Of a stretch of 64,000 nucleotides of DNA, positions 33,634 through 41,794 are shown piece after piece; position 1 is the stretch's first letter; the number at the start of each line of letters is the position of its first letter. This stretch comes from Streptomyces liliifuscus. GTDB lineage: Bacteria; Actinomycetota; Actinomycetes; Streptomycetales; Streptomycetaceae. The position numbers were made by a program, and so were the translations under genes. Where the stretch lies: positions 7,750,001 to 7,814,000 of the forward strand of contig NZ_CP066831.1 in assembly GCF_016598615.1 (NCBI RefSeq), read 5' to 3'. The notes beneath the pieces were generated by a model. That model did not search any database. It saw only the letters and a list, made by a program, of their open reading frames with translations, and was not told the origin of the DNA.

Positions 33634-34527
33634 ATGTGCGCCCGACGAACCACTCCGCCACACCGCGCCCGTGGCGCGCTGCGGGGGGTTGGCGCAAGGT
33701 GGCGAAGGGAACGACGGCGGACCGGGCCCGGCACCGACGGCGATACGGGGCCGCGTCCGGCGGCCCTGGCCCGCATACCCCGCCCCGCGCGCATCGCTCT
33801 CGCCTGTGTCCCCGGCCTGGTCGCCGTCACCGGTCTCGTGCTGTGTGCCGTGGGCGTCGACCGCACGCCCGGTGAGGCAAAGCGTCCCGTCGCGGCGCGG
33901 GCCGCCGTGGGGCACCAGGCCGCCCGGCCCCCGATCGTGCCGCGGGAACGCTGGCTGGCGGACGCCGCCTACACCCGGCCGCCGACCCGGTACGCAGGCC
34001 GTGTGACCGCCGTGTTCGTGCACCACACCGACTCACCGAACGGCTACGACTGCGCCGACGCACCCAAGATCATCCGATATCTGTACGCGGGACAGGCCGG
34101 GGTCCGGCACTGGGACGACATCGGCTACAACTTCCTCGTCGACCGCTGCGGCACGATCTACGAGGGCCGGGCGGGCGGCATCGACCGGGCCGTCGTCGGC
34201 GCGCACACGCAGGGCTTCAACGTGGGCACGATGGGCATCGCCGCGATAGGGACCTTCACGGCGGGAGTGCCGGTCCCGAAGGCCATGACCGACGCCATAG
34301 CGGCCGTCGCCGCCTGGAAACTCGGCCTCGTGGGCATCGACCCGCGCGCCCACGTACGGCTCGTCTCCACCAACAGCCTGAGCAAGTACCCGGCCGGCAC
34401 CCGCGGGACCTTCACCGCCGTCTCCGGCCACACCGACGGCTACTGGACGGCCTGTCCGGGCGCCGCCCTGATGGCCAGGCTGCCCGAGATCAGGGAACAC
34501 GCGGCCCACCTCCAGGGCAGGCGCTAG
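33634..34527 (+). CDS. Peptidoglycan-recognition protein / N-acetylmuramoyl-L-alanine amidase
   Basis: 297 residues from ATG 33634 (GGAGAG nine bases upstream). A basic N-terminus and a transmembrane or signal segment (ALACVPGLVAVTGLVLCAVG) precede a PGRP/amidase_2 domain. Zinc ligands: His in AVFVHHTDS, His in VVGAHTQGFN and Cys in TACPG; GYNFLVDRCGTIYEGR is the core strand. It should hydrolyse the amide between MurNAc and L-Ala in cell-wall peptides. It is divergent from the MarP-like protease, a plausible activator of envelope hydrolases, but no direct link is shown. Confidence 0.88.
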   Translation: MCARRTTPPHRARGALRGVGARWRRERRRTGPGTDGDTGPRPAALARIPRPARIALACVPGLVAVTGLVLCAVGVDRTPGEAKRPVAARAAVGHQAARPPIVPRERWLADAAYTRPPTRYAGRVTAVFVHHTDSPNGYDCADAPKIIRYLYAGQAGVRHWDDIGYNFLVDRCGTIYEGRAGGIDRAVVGAHTQGFNVGTMGIAAIGTFTAGVPVPKAMTDAIAAVAAWKLGLVGIDPRAHVRLVSTNSLSKYPAGTRGTFTAVSGHTDGYWTACPGAALMARLPEIREHAAHLQGRR

Positions 34528-34683
34528 AGCCCGTCGCGGCAGGCGCCAGGGCCCTTCCCGCCCGGCTTTCACCCGTCCCGCGGCTCCCCGCAGCGCCTCA
34601 CAGGTACGCCACAGCCGGTTCACGGATCACCCCGAGCCACGCCTTCTAGCGTCGAGGCACGCACTGACCGGAGGGTGGGGATC

Positions 34684-34947
34684 ATGAGCAGTCGCAAGGA
34701 GCAGCAGACCCGGGGGACTTCGCTGTGGGCACGGGCCGCACGCGGCCCGTGGACCGTGGCCTGTGTGGTGGCCGCCGTCGTGGTGGGGCCGTCCGCCGCC
34801 ACCGCGTCCGCACTGGACCGGGCCAACGCGGCGCCGCCGCTCAGCGCCCGGAAGGACGGCTCGCCCACGGCCGCAGTCTGGCCCGCCGCCGTGATCGCCC
34901 CCGCGCACCAGATCCGGACGGCCGGGCCGCGCGGCGCTTCCTGGTGA
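34684..34947 (+). CDS. Small exported protein of unknown function
   Basis: 87 residues from ATG 34684 (GGAGGGTGGGGATC upstream). It has an N-terminal region followed by a signal-like stretch WTVACVVAAVVVGPSAATASA, then a short mature part of about 45 residues. No known family is recognisable. It lies downstream of the PGRP amidase, same strand, gap 156 bases. Confidence 0.55.
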   Translation: MSSRKEQQTRGTSLWARAARGPWTVACVVAAVVVGPSAATASALDRANAAPPLSARKDGSPTAAVWPAAVIAPAHQIRTAGPRGASW

Positions 34948-34999
34948 GACGGGTTCTCCCGGTGGGAGCGTCCGCCAATCGGTTGCCGGGGGCTGTCCG

Positions 35000-35518
35000 T
35001 CAGTCCGCGAACCGGTCCCACAGCTGGGGGAAACGCTCCGCCAGCTGTGCCTGGTTCTCCAGGTCCAGCGCGGTGCCCAGCGGCTCGGCCGGAGCGGCCG
35101 GAATACCGAGGTCCGGGGCGACCGTGCCGGTGAGCTGCTCGTACGCCTCGTCCGCCGCGTAGCCCAGCTCCTCACCGTCCCCGTCGACCTCGTCGTCGAA
35201 GTCCGTGAGCAGGTCGGCCAGCTTGTCCGGATCGTGCACGGCGGCCTCGTACACCTCCCGGCCCTGGCCGATCAGCCAGCAGCGGAAGAAGTCGAAGGCG
35301 TCGTCGCTCGCCCCGTCGAGCAGGATCCAGGCCGCGCCCCACAGGTCCCACATGTACGCGCGGTTGTAACGGGCCTCGAAGTGACGGGCGAAGTCCAGGA
35401 CCATCTCGGGGTCCAACTGGACGAGCCGCTCCACGAGCAGGTCGGCCTGCTCCTCGGGGTCGCCCTCCGCGGCCTCGCGGGTCGCGTCCACCAGCTCCCA
35501 GAACTCCGTCTCGTCCAT
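35000..35518 (-). CDS. DUF4240-domain protein
   Basis: 172 residues. It begins MDETEFWELVDATREAAEGDPEEQ and contains EARYNRAYMWDLWGAAWILLDGASDDAFDFFRCWLIGQG, the DUF4240 signature (WxLWGAA, DDxF.FR.WLI). Very acidic overall (pI low), with no catalytic motif. It is probably a cytoplasmic binding or immunity-like protein; DUF4240 has no settled function. The upstream gene (SDR) is divergent, gap 122 bases. Confidence 0.8.
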   Translation of the reverse strand: MDETEFWELVDATREAAEGDPEEQADLLVERLVQLDPEMVLDFARHFEARYNRAYMWDLWGAAWILLDGASDDAFDFFRCWLIGQGREVYEAAVHDPDKLADLLTDFDDEVDGDGEELGYAADEAYEQLTGTVAPDLGIPAAPAEPLGTALDLENQAQLAERFPQLWDRFAD

Positions 35519-35640
35519 CACGGGACAAGCATCGGGCCTCGAACCGGCCCGCGCACCCGGGGACAGGCAGATCGTTATGCGCGCACATGCCCACGGAAAG
35601 TCCGACAGCAGATGTCGGCATTCGGCGCGATGCTCGGACC

Positions 35641-36612
35641 ATGGAGACGACAGCACAGACCGCAGCGCAGGAGTCCGCACCACAACTCGTGGGAAAGGTC
35701 GCCCTGGTCGGGGGCGCCACACGCGGCGCCGGACGGGCCATGGCGGTGGAACTGGGCCGCGCCGGAGCCACGGTGTACGTGACGGGACGCACGACCCGAG
35801 AGCACGTCAGCGAGGTCGGCCGGACCACCGAGACCATCGAGGAGACGGCCGAACTGGTCGACGCGGCCGCGGGCACCACCGGACGGGGCATCGCCGTCCC
35901 GACGGACCACCTGGAACCAGAACAGGTACGCGCCCTCGTCGACCGCATCGACCGCGAACAGGGCCGCCTGGACATCCTCGTCAACGACATGTGGGGCGGA
36001 GACGTCCTCCTCGACTGGTCGGCGGAGAAACAGCCCGACATGTGGGACATGGATCTCGACAAGGGGCTGCGGATCATGCGTCTCGGCATCGAGTCGCACA
36101 TCATCACCAGCCACACCGCCCTGCCGCTCCTCGTCCGCAACCCCGGCGGGCTGCTCGTCGAGGTCACCGACGGCACGGAGGAGTACAACCGCCGCTACCG
36201 CAAACCGTTCTTCTACGACCTCGCCAAGACGACCCCCATCCGCATGGCCCACGACCTCGGGGAGGAGCTCAAGGAGCACGGCTGTACGGCGGTCTGTCTC
36301 ACCCCGGGCTGGCTGCGCTCGGAGGCGATGCTCGACACCGCCTTCAAGGTCACCGAGGAGAACTGGCGGGACGCCTGCGCGCACGTCCCGCACTTCGCGA
36401 TCTCCGAGACGCCCACCTACGTCGGACGGGCCCTGGTCGCACTCGCCGCCGACCCCGACGCGTCCCGCTGGAACGGACAGTCGCTCTCCAGCGGCGGCCT
36501 GGCCCAGGAGTACGGCTTCACGGACGTCGACGGCTCGACGCCCGACGCGTGGCGCTACCTGATCGAGGTGGAGTCACAGGGCAAGCCGGCGGACGTGACG
36601 GGCTACCGGTAG
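35641..36612 (+). CDS. Short-chain dehydrogenase/reductase
   Basis: 323 residues. Rossmann GGATRGAGRAMA near residue 25, NDMWGGD in the NNAG position, and the catalytic Y-x-x-x-K as YDLAK (FFYDLAKTTPIRMAHDL). The Ser usually before it is replaced in VEVTDGTEEY. The length is longer than classical SDRs and it carries a C-terminal extension. METTAQ at 35641 is preferred over ATG 35587, which would add residues without matching the family. The substrate is unknown. Divergent from DUF4240. Confidence 0.8.
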   Translation: METTAQTAAQESAPQLVGKVALVGGATRGAGRAMAVELGRAGATVYVTGRTTREHVSEVGRTTETIEETAELVDAAAGTTGRGIAVPTDHLEPEQVRALVDRIDREQGRLDILVNDMWGGDVLLDWSAEKQPDMWDMDLDKGLRIMRLGIESHIITSHTALPLLVRNPGGLLVEVTDGTEEYNRRYRKPFFYDLAKTTPIRMAHDLGEELKEHGCTAVCLTPGWLRSEAMLDTAFKVTEENWRDACAHVPHFAISETPTYVGRALVALAADPDASRWNGQSLSSGGLAQEYGFTDVDGSTPDAWRYLIEVESQGKPADVTGYR

Positions 36613-36642
36613 CCGTCGGAGCCCACTTGCTCCTCACGCTCC

Positions 36643-37623
36643 TCAGTCCTGCGCGTCGTAGTACGCCGCCGTCCGGGCCGCCGCCTCGGCGAAGCGCCCG
36701 CGGAGTCCGGACGGCTCCAGGACCTCCACCTCGGGGCCGAGGGAGAGGAGCTGGGTGAACGCGACGTCGTACGACTCGACCGGCAGCGTCAGCGTCACCC
36801 GGCCCGTGTCGTCGGGAGGGCCGGCCGCCGCCAGGGCCTCCTGCGCGGAGAGCGGATCGACGGTTCGCCTCAGCCGCCGCGCGCCCGCCTCGGTGAGCCG
36901 CACCACGACCGACGCCCGCAGGAGCGAGCGCGCGAACTGGGCCGCCCGCTCCGCCCAGAAGCCCGGCAGGTCGAACCCCTCGTCGCGGCTGAAGCGCTCG
37001 TCGCCGGGCTCGACCGACGTGAACCGGTCGATGCGGTAGACGCGGAAGGATCCGGGATCGGGAACGCGGGCGCAGACGTACCAGACGCCCGCCTTGAGGA
37101 TGAGCCCGTACGGCTCCAACTCGCGCTCCACGTCGGTCTCCTGGCGCCGGTAGCGCGCGATGATCCGACGGTCGTCCCACACCGCCTCCGCGACCTCGGG
37201 CAGCAGCTCGGGCGTCCTGGGCTCGGCGAACCAGGCGGGGGCGTCCAGGTGGAAACGCTGGGACGCGGTGCGGGACGCGTCCTTGAGGGAGGGGAGGAGG
37301 GCCGCGGACACCTTCAGCCGGGCGGCGGAGGCGGCGTCCTCCAGGCCCATCTCCCGGAGCGCGCCGGGCACGCCCGAGAGGAACAGGGCCTCGGCCTCGC
37401 TCCTGGCGAGCCCGGTGAGTCGCGTGCGGTACCCGCCGATCAGCCGGTACCCGCCGGCCCGGCCGCGGTCCGCGTACACCGGGACGCCCGCCTCCGACAG
37501 GGCCTGCGCGTCCCGGGTGATCGTCCGCTCCGACACCTCCAGCTCCCGAGCGAGCTCGGCGGCCGTCATCGACGGCCGGGACTGAAGCAGCAACACCATC
37601 TTGATCAGCCGGGCAGCACGCAT
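36643..37623 (-). CDS. WYL-domain (YafY-type) transcriptional regulator
   Basis: 326 residues. N-terminal HTH_11 winged helix (MTAAELARELEVSERTITRDAQAL), and the WYL domain core PYGLILKAGVWYVCAR with the defining W-Y. WYL domains bind small ligands or nucleic acid ends, and such proteins respond to DNA damage or metabolites. It converges with the SDR gene, separated by 30 bases. No target is evident. Confidence 0.85.
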   Translation of the reverse strand: MRAARLIKMVLLLQSRPSMTAAELARELEVSERTITRDAQALSEAGVPVYADRGRAGGYRLIGGYRTRLTGLARSEAEALFLSGVPGALREMGLEDAASAARLKVSAALLPSLKDASRTASQRFHLDAPAWFAEPRTPELLPEVAEAVWDDRRIIARYRRQETDVERELEPYGLILKAGVWYVCARVPDPGSFRVYRIDRFTSVEPGDERFSRDEGFDLPGFWAERAAQFARSLLRASVVVRLTEAGARRLRRTVDPLSAQEALAAAGPPDDTGRVTLTLPVESYDVAFTQLLSLGPEVEVLEPSGLRGRFAEAAARTAAYYDAQD

Positions 37624-37662
37624 GTCTTCATTTTGCCGGGTGGGCGAGTGCGGGCCCGGTGG

Positions 37663-37755
37663 GGGCCGATCGCGCAGTTCCCCGCGCCCCTGAAAGCGGG
37701 GCTGCGCCCCTGGCTTTCATCTTTTAGGGGCGCGGGGAACTGCGCGACCAGCCAC
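37663..37755. repeat. Dispersed intergenic repeat, copy 6 (both arms)
   Basis: Full hairpin: GCGCAGTTCCCCGCGCCCCT, loop with a GCGGGGCTGCGCCCC core, and the reverse arm AGGGGCGCGGGGAACTGCGC. It lies just beyond the aceE stop. Confidence 0.9.
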
Positions 37756-37773
37756 AGCCCACCGGCAGCCGAA

Positions 37774-40479
37774 TTACAACCCGTACCGCTCGCGCGCTTC
37801 CTTCACCGCCGCGGCCGGCACCTCACCGCGCCGCGCAAGCTGCGCCAACGCCGCCACGACGATCGACTGCGCGTCGACACCGAAGTGGCGACGGGCCGCC
37901 GCACGGGTGTCGGACAGACCGAACCCGTCCGCACCGAGCGAGGAGTAGTCCTGCTCGACCCACTGCGCGATCTGGTCGGGCACCTGCCGCATGTAGTCGG
38001 AGACCGCGAGGACGGGCCCCTCGGCACCCTGCAGCGCCTGACGGACGTACGGCACCCGGTCCTCGCCGCGCAGCAGCGCCGCGTCGGCCTCCAAGGCGTC
38101 CCGCCGCAGCTCCGTCCAGGACGTGGCGGACCAGACGTCCGCGGCCACGCCCCACTCCTCGGCGAGCAGCTTCTGCGCCTCCAGGACCCAGTGGATCGCC
38201 GTGCCGGAGCCCAGCAGCTGGATGCGCGAGGCGTTGGCGGCGTTGACCTGGACGCCGGCCGACTCCGCGGTGTTGAAGCGGTAGAGGCCCTTGACGATGC
38301 CCTCGTCGATACCGAGCCCCGACGGCTTCGCGGGCTGCGGGATCGGCTCGTTGTAGACGGTCAGGTAGTAGAAGACGTCCTGGTCCTCGCCGGGCGCAGC
38401 CTCGCCGTACATCCGGCGCAGACCGTCCTTGACGATCGTCGCGACCTCGTATGCGAACGCCGGGTCGTACGACAGGGCGGCCGGGTTGGTCGCCGCGATG
38501 ACCGGCGAGTGGCCGTCCGCGTGCTGCAGGCCCTCGCCCGTCAGCGTCGTACGGCCCGCGGTGGCGCCGACGAGGAAGCCGCGGCCGAGCTGGTCGCCGA
38601 GCTGCCACATCTGGTCGGCCGTGCGCTGCCAGCCGAACATCGAGTAGAAGATGTAGAACGGGATCATCGTCTCGCCGTGCGTGGAGTACGCGGTGGACGC
38701 GGCGATGAAGTCGGCCATCGAACCGGCCTCGGTGATCCCCTCGTTGAGGATCTGGCCGTCCTTGGCCTCCTTGTAGTACATCAGCTGGTCACGGTCGACC
38801 GGCTCGTACGTCTGCCCCTTCGGCGAGTAGATGCCGAGGGACGGGAAGAGGCTCTCCATGCCGAAGGTGCGCGCCTCGTCGGGGACGATCGGCACCCAGC
38901 GCTTCCCGGACTGCTTGTCGCGGACCAGGTCCTTGACCAGGCGTACGAAGGCCATGGTCGTCGCCACGTTCTGCGAGCCGGAGCCCTTGTCGAAGGCCGC
39001 GAACGCCTTGTCGGCGGGGGCGGGCAGCGGGGCGGCCGCGTGCGTACGGCGGGCCGGGGCCGGGCCGCCGAGGGCCGCGCGGCGCTCCTGGAGGTAGCGG
39101 ACCTCGGGGGAGTCGGCGCCCGGGTGGCCGTAGGGAACCACACCGTCGACGAAGTCACTGTCCTTGATGGGCAGTTCGAGCAGGTCACGCATCTGCTTGA
39201 ACTCGTCCGTCGACAGCTTCTTCATCTGGTGGTTGGCGTTCTTCGACGCGAAGCCCTCGCCGAGCGTGAAGCCCTTGACCGTCTGGGCCAGGATGACCGT
39301 CGGAGCGCCCTTGTGCTCGACGGCCGCCTTGTAGGCCGCGTACACCTTGCGCGCCTCGTGACCACCGCGCGAGAGGTGGAAACACTCCAGGATCTTGTCG
39401 TCGCTCAGCAGCTTCGCCAGCTCGACGAGCGCCGGGTCGGAGCCGAAGAAGTCCTGGCGGATGTAGGCCGCGTCACGGGTCTGGTACGTCTGCACCTGCG
39501 CGTCCGGGACCTCACGGAGGCGGCGGACGAGGGCGCCGGTGGTGTCGAGCCGGAACAGCTCGTCCCAGGCGTTGCCCCACAGCGACTTGATGACGTTCCA
39601 GCCGGCGCCGCGGAACTGGGCCTCCAGCTCCTGCACGATCTTGAAGTTCGCGCGGACCGGGCCGTCGAGGCGCTGGAGGTTGCAGTTGATGACGAAGGTC
39701 AGGTTGTCCAGACCCTCGCGGGAGGCGAGTGCGAGTGCCGCCGTCGACTCCGGCTCGTCCATCTCGCCGTCACCGAGGAACGCCCAGACGTGCGACTGCG
39801 ATACGTCCTTGATGCCGCGGTTGGTCAGATAGCGGTTGAAGCGCGCCTGGTAGATGGCCGACAGCGGGCCGAGGCCCATCGACACCGTCGGGAACTCCCA
39901 GAGCCAGGGCAGACGCCGCGGGTGCGGGTACGACGGGAGGCCGTTGCCGCCCGCCTCCTGGCGGAAGTTGTCGAGGTGCGTCTCGTTGAGGCGGCCGTCG
40001 AGGAAGGCGCGGGCGTAGATGCCGGGGGAGGCGTGACCCTGGATGTAGAGCTGGTCGCCCGACCCGTCGGCCTCCTTGCCCTTGAAGAAGTGGTTGAAGC
40101 CCGTCTCGTAGAGCCAGGCCGCGGAGGCGAAGGTGGCGATGTGGCCGCCGACGCCGTGTTTCGCGCCGCGGGTCACCATCGCGGCCGCGTTCCAGCGGTT
40201 CCACGCGGTGATCCTGCGCTCCATCGCCTCGTCGCCGTCCACAGCGGGCTCGGCGGCGGTCGGGATGGTGTTGACGTAGTCCGTCTCAAGCAGCTTGGGC
40301 AGCGCGATTCCGTTGCCCTCGGCACGCTCCAGCGTGCGCCGCATCAGGTACGCGGCACGGTGCGGTCCGGCCGCCTTGGTGACGGCGTCCAGGGAGGCCT
40401 GCCATTCGGCGGTCTCCTCCGGGTCACGGTCCGGGAGCTGGTCGAGCTCGCTCGGCTGGATTGCGGTGGGGTCGGTCAT
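37774..40479 (-). CDS. aceE: Pyruvate dehydrogenase E1 component
   Basis: 901 residues. Homodimeric thiamin diphosphate-dependent decarboxylase that starts the 2-oxoacid dehydrogenase reaction. Motifs: the ThDP/Mg site GDGEMDEPES, HASPGIYARAF, and the transketolase-like GRTTLTGEGLQHADGHS. ATG 40479 begins MTDPTAIQPSELDQLPD with GGAAGG upstream. Its partners sucB and lpdA lie on the same strand a few kilobases away. The promoter at 40594-40623 carries a 17-bp palindrome, an attractive target for the FadR-type regulator upstream. Confidence 0.97.
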   Translation of the reverse strand: MTDPTAIQPSELDQLPDRDPEETAEWQASLDAVTKAAGPHRAAYLMRRTLERAEGNGIALPKLLETDYVNTIPTAAEPAVDGDEAMERRITAWNRWNAAAMVTRGAKHGVGGHIATFASAAWLYETGFNHFFKGKEADGSGDQLYIQGHASPGIYARAFLDGRLNETHLDNFRQEAGGNGLPSYPHPRRLPWLWEFPTVSMGLGPLSAIYQARFNRYLTNRGIKDVSQSHVWAFLGDGEMDEPESTAALALASREGLDNLTFVINCNLQRLDGPVRANFKIVQELEAQFRGAGWNVIKSLWGNAWDELFRLDTTGALVRRLREVPDAQVQTYQTRDAAYIRQDFFGSDPALVELAKLLSDDKILECFHLSRGGHEARKVYAAYKAAVEHKGAPTVILAQTVKGFTLGEGFASKNANHQMKKLSTDEFKQMRDLLELPIKDSDFVDGVVPYGHPGADSPEVRYLQERRAALGGPAPARRTHAAAPLPAPADKAFAAFDKGSGSQNVATTMAFVRLVKDLVRDKQSGKRWVPIVPDEARTFGMESLFPSLGIYSPKGQTYEPVDRDQLMYYKEAKDGQILNEGITEAGSMADFIAASTAYSTHGETMIPFYIFYSMFGWQRTADQMWQLGDQLGRGFLVGATAGRTTLTGEGLQHADGHSPVIAATNPAALSYDPAFAYEVATIVKDGLRRMYGEAAPGEDQDVFYYLTVYNEPIPQPAKPSGLGIDEGIVKGLYRFNTAESAGVQVNAANASRIQLLGSGTAIHWVLEAQKLLAEEWGVAADVWSATSWTELRRDALEADAALLRGEDRVPYVRQALQGAEGPVLAVSDYMRQVPDQIAQWVEQDYSSLGADGFGLSDTRAAARRHFGVDAQSIVVAALAQLARRGEVPAAAVKEARERYGL

Positions 40480-40564
40480 TGCGCCGCCTTCCGGATGCGG
40501 AGGGGGTTCCCTCGTCGGCAAGGGGTGTTTCTCGGGGATGCCCTTGGTCTTTGGCAGGACAGGG

Positions 40565-40590
40565 CGGCGGGCTCTGGTGGGAGCCCGCCG
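40565..40590 (-). promoter_or_regulatory. 5'-terminal hairpin of the aceE transcript
   Basis: CGGCGGGCTC and GAGCCCGCCG, a perfect 10-bp stem with a six-base loop, within the first bases predicted to be transcribed from the aceE promoter. No T-run follows, so it is more likely an mRNA-stability or translation element than a terminator. Confidence 0.5.
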
Positions 40591-40593
40591 ATG

Positions 40594-40623
40594 ACTGTAA
40601 CTCGCTGATCGATGATCGATCAA
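40594..40623 (-). promoter_or_regulatory. aceE promoter with palindromic operator
   Basis: On the minus strand: -35 TTGATC (40618-40623), 18 bases, -10 TACAGT (40594-40599). The perfect 17-bp palindrome TGATCGAT-G-ATCGATCA (plus strand 40606-40622) overlaps the -35 and most of the spacer, so a bound regulator would block RNA polymerase. Confidence 0.7.
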
Positions 40624-40749
40624 AGGGTTGAAGGGCAAAACCTCTTGATCACGAGAAAGTAGGCACGGGGTGTCTCGGTGCAGGGCACCGCGTGCCTTGT
40701 TTTCGCAGGTGAGGGTACTTCTGAGCGGGGTTGTGCTCCGGTGTTCCGG

Positions 40750-40767
40750 GCCCGCCGCGTGGCGGGC
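40750..40767 (-). terminator. Short hairpin after the FadR-type gene
   Basis: GCCCGCC-GCGT-GGCGGGC, 7-bp stem, immediately beyond the minus-strand stop at 40772. Possible terminator. Confidence 0.4.
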
Positions 40768-40771
40768 GTGG

Positions 40772-41410
40772 CTAGGAAGGCTCGCTGCCCGTCCTCGGCG
40801 CGCAGCCCAGCACATGTGCCTTCACCAGCTCCGCGATCAGCGGGTCCCGGCGGCGGAACGCCTCCACCAGGGCCTCGTGCTCCTCCGCGTACGACTGCTG
40901 GACCGTGCCCAGCCAGCGGATCGACAGGGCCGTGAAGACCTCGATGCCGAGGCCTTCCCAGGTGTGCAGCAGCACGGAGTTGCCCGCGGCGCGCACCAGC
41001 TCGCGGTGGAAGGCCACCGTGTGGCGGACCTGGCCGGTGCCGTCGGCCTTGCGGTCGGCCTCGTACAGGGCGGTGACGTGCGGTTCGAGTGCCGAGCAGT
41101 CGGCCGCGAGCCGCTCGGCGGCCAGCTCGGCCGCGATGGCCTCAAGACCGGCCCGCACGGGGTAGCTCTCCTCCAGGTCCGCCGCGGTGAGATTGCGAAC
41201 GCGTACGCCCTTGTTGGGGGCCGACTCGATCAGGCGCAGCGACTCCAGCTCGCGCAGGGCCTCCCGCACGGGCGTCTGGCTGACCTCCAGCTCGGTGGCG
41301 ATCCGGCGCTCCACGATGCGCTCGCCCGGCTTCCAGCGACCGCTCACGATCCCCTCCACGATGTGCTCGCGGATCTGTTCGCGGAGCGAGTGGACGACGG
41401 GCGCGGTCAT
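40772..41410 (-). CDS. GntR-family regulator, FadR subfamily
   Basis: 212 residues from ATG 41410 (AAGGAG upstream). N-terminal winged helix (IVERRIATELEVSQTPVREALRELES) and a C-terminal FCD ligand-binding domain, identifying the FadR/FCD subfamily. It lies between sucB and aceE, in the position of a 2-oxoacid dehydrogenase regulator. The aceE promoter palindrome fits its likely mode of binding. The effector is unknown; pyruvate or an acyl-CoA derivative would be typical of the class. Confidence 0.85.
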   Translation of the reverse strand: MTAPVVHSLREQIREHIVEGIVSGRWKPGERIVERRIATELEVSQTPVREALRELESLRLIESAPNKGVRVRNLTAADLEESYPVRAGLEAIAAELAAERLAADCSALEPHVTALYEADRKADGTGQVRHTVAFHRELVRAAGNSVLLHTWEGLGIEVFTALSIRWLGTVQQSYAEEHEALVEAFRRRDPLIAELVKAHVLGCAPRTGSEPS

Positions 41411-41596
41411 TGAAGCTCCTTGGGTAGGGGCGCTCCGGCCCCGAGGGCGTTGACTTCTAGACAATAAGGCCGGGTTCGGCGTGGGGAGAGGTGGCGGGGG
41501 CGCTTTCGTGCAGGTGAGACGAGACTTACACGCGGTGGCTGTGTGCTGGGTTGCGCCGTGGGGCTCGTGGTTGTTCGCAGGCTGCGGGCCGTCCGT

Positions 41597-41690
41597 GGCT
41601 GATCGCGCGGTTCCCCGCGCCCCTGAAAAGCGGGGCTGCGCCCCCGGCTTTTCATCTTTCAGGGGCGCGGGGAACTGCGCGATCAGCCCC
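41597..41690. repeat. Dispersed intergenic repeat, copy 7 (both arms)
   Basis: Both arms, with one base change in the left (GCGCGGTTCCCC). The interior hairpin GCGGGGCTGCGCCCC resembles copies 6, 9 and 10. Located after the sucB 3' end. Confidence 0.88.
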
Positions 41691-41738
41691 CACCGGTCTG
41701 CAGGATGGCCACGGTCTCAGCGGTCGGGAACGCAAAGG

Positions 41739-41766
41739 GCCCCCGCCCGGAGAACCGGGCGGGGGC
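41739..41766 (-). terminator. sucB terminator
   Basis: GCCCCCGCCCGG-AGAA-CCGGGCGGGGGC, a perfect 12-bp stem with four-base loop just past the sucB stop. Confidence 0.75.
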
Positions 41767-41794
41767 ACCTCGTCGTGCGATGCGGCGGCGGAGC

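Larger units (their letters stand above)
41411..41794. other. Gap between the FadR-type regulator and sucB
   Basis: 384 bases without a gene. It holds the regulator's promoter region (AT-richer CTTATTGTCTAGAAG at about 41449-41470, with a TATTGT -10-like hexamer), dispersed repeat copy 7 and the sucB terminator, the last two listed separately. Confidence 0.5.

Noticed and set aside
37249..40608. 1119-residue plus-strand ORF
   Set aside because: It runs antisense through aceE, with no Shine-Dalgarno, and its repetitive Arg/Gly/Val/Glu composition is that of a GC-driven shadow of the true gene.
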